Assembly (NCBI GenBank): GCA_965262315.1
Contig: CBDHFJ010000169.1
Span: forward strand, 1 to 12,436
Origin: JBCCFK01 sp965262315
GTDB lineage: Bacteria > Actinomycetota > Acidimicrobiia > Acidimicrobiales > UBA8592
Reading direction: 5' to 3'
DNA: 12,436 nt
Below the pieces are notes generated by a model that was given only the letters and a program-made list of their open reading frames with translations, was not told the DNA's origin and did not search any database. Of the stretch, positions 5,767 through 10,689 are shown piece after piece; within the stretch, counting starts at the first letter, position 1, and the number at the start of each line of letters is the position of its first letter. A program made the translations under genes and the position numbers.

Positions 5767-6801
5767 ATGTCATCTGCTCTCGACGCCGAGACCGCGACCA
5801 GCGACCTCACGATCATCGACGGCTACGTGCCGATCATCGACGTTGCCGCTGCCCTCGCCGGTGACCCCGCGGCGCGGCGGACCGTCGCGGACGCGATCGG
5901 CAAGGCCGGGTCGACGTCAGGGTTCTTCGTGATCACGGGCCACGGGGTGGATCCGGACCTGGTCAGTCGCATGGAACAGGTCAGTCTCGAGTTCTTCGCG
6001 CTGCCGGCAGCTGTGAAGGAGCAGTACGCCACGACGCCGGGTGACCCCACGATCCGCGGCTGGTACGGCACGCCCTCCTACGTGTCGGGCTCCGAGGACC
6101 TCGACACCGCCCCCGACTTGTGCGAGCTCTACACCGCGTGCCGCCTCGGCGAGCCGGGGGTCGCCACCGTGGCATCGCTGGGCGATGACTACGAGGTCTG
6201 GTCTCGCCCGAACCAGTGGCCCGGCGAGGTGCCGGCGTTCCAACCGACCTGGCTCGAGTACTACGGCGTCCTCGAGGCGCTGGCGGCCGAGGTCATGCGC
6301 TTCTTCGCGCTCGCCCTCGATCTCGACGAGGAGTTCTTCGATGACAAGATCGACGATCACATCACCAATCTCGTGGTCAACCACTATCCGCCCGTGGTGG
6401 ACGAGCCGTTGGCGGGTCAGTGGCGCAAAGGGCCCCACAGCGACTGGGGGACGCTGACGATCCTGTACCAGGACGGCACCGGCGGGCTCGAGGTCTTCGA
6501 TCGGGACGAGGACGAGTGGATGGTGGTGCCCGTGGTGCCTGGGTCGTTCGTCGTCAACGTCGGGGACCTCATGGAGGTGTGGACGAACGACCGCTGGCGC
6601 TCATCCAAGCATCGGGTGCCGGTGCCGTCGGCCGAGGCGCGATCGACGGCTCGGGTGTCGATCCCGTACTTCCACCAGCCGAACTGGTCGCTGGAGGTGG
6701 CGTGCCTGGAGTCGTGCCTCGACGATGGCGAATCACCGCGCCACGCGCCCGTCACCTCCGGGGACTACCTCCTCCACAAGATCCGCACCGCCTACTCCTG
6801 A
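5767..6801 (+). CDS. IPNS-like Fe(II)/2OG-dependent oxygenase 2
   Basis: A 344-residue homologue of the preceding oxygenase with every expected catalytic residue. VPIIDVAA at 21-28 and FFVITGHGVD at 53-62 form the DIOX_N domain. His224-Ser-Asp226 (GPHSDWG) and His282 (KHRVPVP) bind iron, and Arg296-Val-Ser298 (ARVSIPYF) binds 2-oxoglutarate. It is likely a cytosolic hydroxylase, desaturase or ring-forming enzyme; the substrate is unknown. GAGGAG (5756-5761) overlaps the stop of oxygenase 1 and lies 5 bases before ATG 5767, so the pair is one operon. An intact enzyme beside a sister lacking the 2OG arginine suggests divided roles in one pathway. Confidence 0.87.
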   Translation: MSSALDAETATSDLTIIDGYVPIIDVAAALAGDPAARRTVADAIGKAGSTSGFFVITGHGVDPDLVSRMEQVSLEFFALPAAVKEQYATTPGDPTIRGWYGTPSYVSGSEDLDTAPDLCELYTACRLGEPGVATVASLGDDYEVWSRPNQWPGEVPAFQPTWLEYYGVLEALAAEVMRFFALALDLDEEFFDDKIDDHITNLVVNHYPPVVDEPLAGQWRKGPHSDWGTLTILYQDGTGGLEVFDRDEDEWMVVPVVPGSFVVNVGDLMEVWTNDRWRSSKHRVPVPSAEARSTARVSIPYFHQPNWSLEVACLESCLDDGESPRHAPVTSGDYLLHKIRTAYS

Positions 6802-6869
6802 GCCCGGAGAAGTCGAGGGCTACCGGAGGCTCGTCGCGGTCGCGGGCGAACTCGGCCGCGCTTGTTGTT

Positions 6870-6884
6870 GTCGGCTGCGCCGAC
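6870..6884. terminator. hairpin in repeat copy 1, possible bidirectional terminator
   Basis: GTCGGC-TGC-GCCGAC, 6-bp arms, in the gap where oxygenase 2 and the SDR gene converge. Followed by GTTT on the plus strand but with no long T run, so termination strength is uncertain. Confidence 0.35.
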
Positions 6885-7015
6885 GTTTCGACGGCGGCCC
6901 GTGGTGTGGTCTCGCGCTGCGATCGAGGGGTCACTCAGGTCTTGATGAGCATGCCGCCGCACGCCTGGCGGCGTACTCACCGAGTTCGCGGGCGAACTCG
7001 GCCGCGCTTGTTGTT

Positions 7016-7030
7016 GTCGGCTGCGCCGAC
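7016..7030. terminator. hairpin in repeat copy 2, possible bidirectional terminator
   Basis: The same GTCGGC-TGC-GCCGAC hairpin, 146 bases downstream of the first. On the minus strand it follows the SDR stop by about 50 bases. Confidence 0.35.
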
Positions 7031-7080
7031 GTTTCGACGGCGGCCCGTGGTGTGGTCTCGCGCTGCGATCGAGGGGTCAC

Positions 7081-7848
7081 TCAGGTCTTGATGAGCATGC
7101 CGCCGTCGATGACGACGACTTGGGCGGTGGTGAGGTCGGCGCCGCTGATGATGCCCATGATGGAGGCGGCGACGTCCTCGGGGGTACACACGGCCTGGAG
7201 CGGGGTGGAGCTCTCGAGGACGCCCTGGACGAGGTCGTGGGTGTCCTGGCCCTGCCCTTCCACCCACCAGCGGCCGGTCACGAAGCCCGGGGCCACGGCA
7301 TTGACCCGGACCTCCGGGGCCAGGACCCGGGCCATGGTCACGGTCATGTTGTTCAGCGCGGCCTTCGACGCGCAGTACGGGATCGACGACCCCACACCGG
7401 CGACACCCGACACCGATGACACGCTGACCACCTCGCCTCCGCCGTCGGCACGCAGATGTGGCTCGGCGGCCCGCATCATCTGGAACGGCCCGATGGCGTT
7501 CACGGCGTAGAGCTGCTGGAAGTCCTCGGCCGACACGCCGTGGAGATCGCTGTGGTCCACGAAGACGGTGGTGCCCGCCGAGTTGATGAGGACGTCCAGG
7601 CGCCCGAAGGCCTCGACGGTTTGGGCGACGACGCGCCGGCAGTCCTCATCTGAGGCGACATCGCCCTGCACCGCGACGGCGTCCACACCGAGGGATCGGG
7701 CCTCATCGGCGGTCGCTTCGGCCGCGTCCGCCGACCGGCTGTAGTTGACGGCCACCGCGCAGCCCTGCGCCGCCAGGGCGAGTGCGCAAGCCCGGCCGAT
7801 GCCGGTGCCGCCGCCGGTGATGAGTGCTGCCTTGCCGTTCACGTTCAT
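7081..7848 (-). CDS. short-chain dehydrogenase/reductase
   Basis: A 255-residue classical SDR. TGGGTGIG at 11-18 is the Rossmann glycine motif, NSAG at 89-92 the structural motif, and Ser145, Tyr158 and Lys162 (YCASK) are catalytic. Arg38, after the second beta-strand (NYSRS), suggests NADPH preference. Closest in pattern to FabG-like 3-oxoacyl or alcohol/ketone reductases; the true substrate is unknown. ATG 7848 follows a TANNNT box by exactly 7 bases and ends MNVNGKAALITG-type N-termini correctly. Convergent with the oxygenase pair and downstream of the signal peptidase gene, but with its own promoter signal. Its 3' end is duplicated downstream. Confidence 0.9.
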   Translation of the reverse strand: MNVNGKAALITGGGTGIGRACALALAAQGCAVAVNYSRSADAAEATADEARSLGVDAVAVQGDVASDEDCRRVVAQTVEAFGRLDVLINSAGTTVFVDHSDLHGVSAEDFQQLYAVNAIGPFQMMRAAEPHLRADGGGEVVSVSSVSGVAGVGSSIPYCASKAALNNMTVTMARVLAPEVRVNAVAPGFVTGRWWVEGQGQDTHDLVQGVLESSTPLQAVCTPEDVAASIMGIISGADLTTAQVVVIDGGMLIKT

Positions 7849-7855
7849 GCGCCGG

Positions 7856-7861
7856 ACTCTA
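7856..7861 (-). promoter_or_regulatory. -10 box TAGAGT for a leaderless SDR transcript
   Basis: TAGAGT (7861-7856) followed by CCGGCGC and ATG 7848-7846. Same geometry as at 1776 and 2695. No ribosome-binding site is visible before the ATG. Confidence 0.5.
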
Positions 7862-7957
7862 CGGGATGTGGAGCGGACGCTCCGGTGGGTGCGGGCAGAC
7901 TCGGTGTGTGCCTGGCGGGGCCCGGATCGCCTGGCGTGGCGAGCGGGGTTGGGTCCG

Positions 7958-8575
7958 TCAGGCGGGTGCGGGCAGCGCTGGTCGGGCGTGGCGGGGGCCG
8001 GGCCGGCGGGCGTGTCGCGGTTCGGCCGCCTCGATCTGGCCAATGAGGTCGACGGTGACCATGAAGACCATCACGCTCATGAAGGCCCCGATCATCAGCG
8101 GCGAACGCAGCCAGGCGATGACCCATCCGCCACGCGGGATCACCCGCCAGGCCTCGCCCATGATGTCCTCGGGCGTCGGGCGCCACGGATCCTGCATGTC
8201 GCGGTTGTCACCGATGGTGATGAACCCCTCGGAAGCGTTGCCGCCACTGATCCGGTGGATCACCATCACCCCCTCACCGGGGGTGCCTTCGGGGATGGCG
8301 TACACGATCACGTCGCCGACCTCGTAGGTCGTCTTGCGGGTGACCACGAGGTCTCCCGGTTGCATGGTCGGCTCCATGCTGTGGCCCACGACCATCGTCC
8401 ATCCGGTGCTGCCGCCCACCGAGGCGGGAAGCAGCAGCCACAGCAGCGGCGCGGTGAGCAGCGCGAGCACCGCGAGTTTGGTGACGTCGGCCGTCGACAG
8501 CCGCCGCGGCTGCGCCGCCGGCCGGCTGTGCCGGCCCGGTGCGGTCGGGTCGACGCGCGCGTGGCGCGGGCTCAG
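7958..8575 (-). CDS. signal peptidase I, SipW/ER-archaeal type
   Basis: A membrane serine protease that removes signal peptides. Counting from the CTG at 8575: a first membrane segment at about 34-50, catalytic Ser66 in GHSMEPTMQPGD, His107 in VMVIHRI where bacterial LepB has lysine, IGDNRD at 121-126, and a second membrane segment at about 150-180, followed by a basic proline-rich tail. Ser-His chemistry is the mark of SipW and eukaryotic/archaeal signal peptidases. It lies downstream of two exported paralogues, its likely substrates. The start is uncertain: CTG 8575 overlaps the stop of the 45-residue gene (CTGA), and codons upstream in this frame lose the G/C third-position bias, though the frame stays open to 8749 with an ATG at 8703. 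Confidence 0.85.
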   Translation of the reverse strand: MSPRHARVDPTAPGRHSRPAAQPRRLSTADVTKLAVLALLTAPLLWLLLPASVGGSTGWTMVVGHSMEPTMQPGDLVVTRKTTYEVGDVIVYAIPEGTPGEGVMVIHRISGGNASEGFITIGDNRDMQDPWRPTPEDIMGEAWRVIPRGGWVIAWLRSPLMIGAFMSVMVFMVTVDLIGQIEAAEPRHARRPGPRHARPALPAPA

Positions 8576-8709
8576 GGTGGGTTGCCGACGATCTCCACGG
8601 TCACCCGTTCTGACGTGACGGGGACGCCCGTGGCGTGGCTCGAACGCCACGGTCCGCCGACCAGCATGAGCAGGCCCATGACGGCGCAGAAGAGGAGAAC
8701 CCATCGCAT
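8572..8709 (-). CDS. 45-residue small membrane or exported protein
   Basis: Starts at an ATG sharing one base with the stop of the upstream exported-protein gene (TGATG) and ends at a TGA overlapping the signal peptidase region. Residues 1-20 (MRWVLLFCAVMGLLMLVGG) form a hydrophobic signal or anchor segment, and the rest is short and polar, ending VTVEIVGNPP. Third codon positions are strongly G/C, unlike the overlapping signal-peptidase frame in the same stretch. Its ending resembles the last strand of the two upstream paralogues (NVLIVITG, HVRIIGP), so it could be a shrunken relative that kept the signal and the last strand. No known family recognised. Confidence 0.6.
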   Translation of the reverse strand: MRWVLLFCAVMGLLMLVGGPWRSSHATGVPVTSERVTVEIVGNPP

Positions 8710-9101
8710 CACGGTCCGATGATGCGGACGTGGTGAGCGGCGTAGGCACCGATGTCGATGGAAGGAGTCACGGGAACCACCATGGGCGTACCCGTGACCG
8801 ACACCGGTCCTGCCGTTGCGGCTACCGAACCGTCGCTTGCACTCAACGTCACGGTCAGGTCACCGCCCACGCACGCGGCGTCGATGTCGCCCACGGAGAG
8901 GTCGGTGACCGTGGTCAGGGCCGTCACCTGGGTCACGGTGACGCCGTCAGCGTCACAGTCGAGGACCGTCGCCGCGCCGACGCTGAGGTTCGTGGCCTGG
9001 ACGCCGTTGAGCGCGGCGGCGCTGGCCACCGCGCAACAGCACAGCGACGCGATCACGGCGGTCAGGGTCAGCAGCCGCCTCGGTGGAAGGTTCCGAGCCA
9101 T
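8709..9101 (-). CDS. small exported protein B, paralogue of protein A
   Basis: A 130-residue protein. Residues 1-28 look like a signal peptide: basic start MARNLPPRR, then a hydrophobic core ending AVASA. The mature part is Thr/Val-rich and probably all beta, with one cysteine in LDCDADGV (Cys49) and one in DIDAACVGGDLTVTL (Cys77), which could form a disulphide. It aligns with protein A along its length (CDxDGV, xDAACxGxxLTVTL, final V-x-I strand). Three cysteines at 21-23 do not form a lipobox. The start ATG 9101 lies 12 bases after the stop of A, so coupled translation is likely. Function unknown; possibly a surface or fibre subunit matured by the adjacent signal peptidase. Confidence 0.75.
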   Translation of the reverse strand: MARNLPPRRLLTLTAVIASLCCCAVASAAALNGVQATNLSVGAATVLDCDADGVTVTQVTALTTVTDLSVGDIDAACVGGDLTVTLSASDGSVAATAGPVSVTGTPMVVPVTPSIDIGAYAAHHVRIIGP

Positions 9102-9113
9102 CCTGCCGAGCGG

Positions 9114-9500
9114 TCAGCCGGTGATGACGATGAGGACGTTCTCGACGGCTTCGGCCGATGCCGGCGTGGTGGCCGACACGGTGTTCGAGCCCGAGACCGC
9201 GGTGACGGTCGTCTGGTCGAGCTGCACGTTCGAGCCATCGGTGAGGGTGACCGTGAGGCTCTGGCCTGCACAGGCTGCGTCCACACCGGCCACGACGACG
9301 GCGGTGACTTCGTCCCGAGCATCGGTCGCGTCGTAGGCCACCGTGAACGAGGTCGTCACCCCGTCGGTGTCACACGACGCGATGACGCTCGAGTCGGCGC
9401 CCAGGTTGTCCGCGGTGATGCCACCGAGGGTTGCAGCCATCGCGAGAAAGCCGCCAAAGGCGACGATGGCCGCAATCGCGGCGATCGCGTACTTGTTCAT
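9114..9500 (-). CDS. small exported protein A, putative SipW-type signal peptidase substrate
   Basis: A 128-residue protein with a short basic start (MNKY), a hydrophobic stretch at 5-23 and a probable cleavage site near AMAA (20-23). The mature domain starts TLGGITADNLGADSS, has cysteines at 43 (SCDTDGV) and 77 (DAACAGQ), and ends NVLIVITG. Its Thr/Val-rich make-up suggests a beta-sandwich. I associate this layout with actinobacterial proteins found beside SipW-type signal peptidases, but cannot name a function. AAGGA with a 7-base gap before ATG 9500 fixes the start; the longer open frame to 9656 lacks such support. First gene of the A-B-small protein-signal peptidase unit. Confidence 0.75.
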   Translation of the reverse strand: MNKYAIAAIAAIVAFGGFLAMAATLGGITADNLGADSSVIASCDTDGVTTSFTVAYDATDARDEVTAVVVAGVDAACAGQSLTVTLTDGSNVQLDQTTVTAVSGSNTVSATTPASAEAVENVLIVITG

Positions 9501-9600
9501 CGGGAGTTCCTTCCATGGATTCTCCCGGCGCCCATCGGTCCATTCGGCCCATTGTTGAGCGCATGGGAAGGGCTGCCCAGTGACGGCGACGCGTCGTCGT

Positions 9601-10500
9601 TCAGCCCTCAGGCGCCGTCGGCTGGTCGGCTGCGGTCCGGTAGTCGCCGTAGGCACCGTCGCGATCGGTGAGGGTCTCGGTCAGGCCCTTGGACCGGACC
9701 CCCGCCATGAAGTCGGCCATCGCCTGGGTGTGGGTGCCGAGCGCGCACAGCTCGGTGCCCTGCCGAATGCCGGTGCGGAGCCCCATGACCTCCATCTGGC
9801 GGTGGACGGTGCGCTTGTTGAGCTGCACGACGTCAGGGGGCGTCTGGGCGATGCGTTCCGCGATCTTCAGCACCTCGGCCTCCAAGTCCTCCGCTGGGTA
9901 GGCACGGTTGGCCCACCCCTCCGCCACCGCCTCCACACCGTTGATCGAGTCGCCCGTGACCATCATCTCCATGGCCCGGCGCATCCCGAGGAACCACGCG
10001 TGGAAGTGCATGTCGGGCACGCCGAAACGGGTGGCCGGATAGCCCATCTGGGCGTCCTCGGCGATGTAGACCAGGTCGCAACACGTGGCGAGTTCGCTGC
10101 CGCCGGCGAGGCAGTACCCGTGGACCTGGGCGATGACGGGCTTGGCCAGGTCCCAGATGCTCATCCAACCCTCGGTGACGTGGCGGGGCCAGCGGCCGTC
10201 GCCGCCTGCGGTGAAGAAGGGCAGCTCATAGCCCTCGTTGCCGCCGCCGAGGTCGTAGCCCGCCGAGAACGACGGTCCGGCGCCGCGCACGATCATGACG
10301 CGGACGTCCGGGTCGGCATCGGCCTCCTGCAACGACTGCAGGATCGCGCCCCGGAGGGGGTGGATCAGCGAGTTGCGCTTCTCCGGGCGGTTCATGGTGA
10401 TGCGGCGAACCCCCGGCAGTGGATCGTCGATCAGGACCAGGTCCGCGGGCGGCTGGCGGGTGGTGCTCCCGGTGTCATTCGCGCTGCTGTAGTCGGTCAT
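9601..10500 (-). CDS. enoyl-CoA hydratase/isomerase (crotonase) family protein
   Basis: A 299-residue crotonase-fold protein. Residues 35-43 (TMNRPEKRN) and FSAGYDL (78-84) form the first oxyanion-hole region. LAGGSELATCCD at 131-142 gives the second, with Glu136 at the position of rat hydratase Glu144. The second catalytic glutamate (Glu164 in rat) is Asp163 here (FGVPDMHFH), and a His-rich stretch follows. It therefore may be a related CoA-thioester enzyme rather than a standard beta-oxidation hydratase. Ribosome-binding site GAGGGG lies 6 bases before ATG 10500. Transcribed alone, divergent from the ABC transporter and upstream of the exported-protein unit (100-bp gap). Confidence 0.85.
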   Translation of the reverse strand: MTDYSSANDTGSTTRQPPADLVLIDDPLPGVRRITMNRPEKRNSLIHPLRGAILQSLQEADADPDVRVMIVRGAGPSFSAGYDLGGGNEGYELPFFTAGGDGRWPRHVTEGWMSIWDLAKPVIAQVHGYCLAGGSELATCCDLVYIAEDAQMGYPATRFGVPDMHFHAWFLGMRRAMEMMVTGDSINGVEAVAEGWANRAYPAEDLEAEVLKIAERIAQTPPDVVQLNKRTVHRQMEVMGLRTGIRQGTELCALGTHTQAMADFMAGVRSKGLTETLTDRDGAYGDYRTAADQPTAPEG

Positions 10501-10558
10501 ACGGATCCCCTCGATCGGATGCCCTCAGGCTTTCACCGCCGGATCTTCGGAGCCAATC

Positions 10559-10579
10559 AACCCCCGTTGACCTGGGGTT
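10559..10579. promoter_or_regulatory. inverted repeat in the crotonase/ABC divergent region
   Basis: AACCCC-(9 bases)-GGGGTT. The centre includes TTGACC (10567-10572), a -35-like hexamer on the plus strand, but no matching -10 box was found. The 189-bp gap must hold both promoters; this is the only symmetric element I see there. Confidence 0.3.
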
Positions 10580-10676
10580 TCGCGTCTTCAGTTCGATCTT
10601 CAGGAAATCTCCAAGCTTTTGTCCGTACATCCCGTCATTGTCGGGCGAAGCCGGGTCGGCGGGACGCCGGCTGGAC

Positions 10677-10682
10677 AAGGAG
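10677..10682 (+). promoter_or_regulatory. ribosome-binding site AAGGAG of the ABC transporter
   Basis: AAGGAG with a 7-base gap to ATG 10690. It fixes the start of the transporter gene. Confidence 0.7.
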
Positions 10683-10689
10683 ACAGTGC

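Larger units (their letters stand above)
6840..7105. repeat. perfect 120-bp direct repeat at the SDR 3' end
   Basis: 6840-6959 and 6986-7105 are identical over 120 bp, separated by 26 bp of unrelated sequence (period 146). The 7105-side copy contains the last codons (GGMLIKT) and stop of the SDR gene plus about 95 bp downstream. The other copy is a detached remnant. The repeat fills most of the 279-bp gap between oxygenase 2 and the SDR gene, which has no gene of its own. Confidence 0.95.

Noticed and set aside
6840..7105. 120-bp repeat considered as an insertion-sequence or MITE footprint
   Set aside because: No terminal inverted repeats or target-site duplication; one copy is simply the 3' end of the SDR gene.
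8776..9656. Extended start of exported protein A at 9656
   Set aside because: The added N-terminus is Arg-rich with no signal peptide, whereas ATG 9500 has a good ribosome-binding site and an immediate signal sequence.
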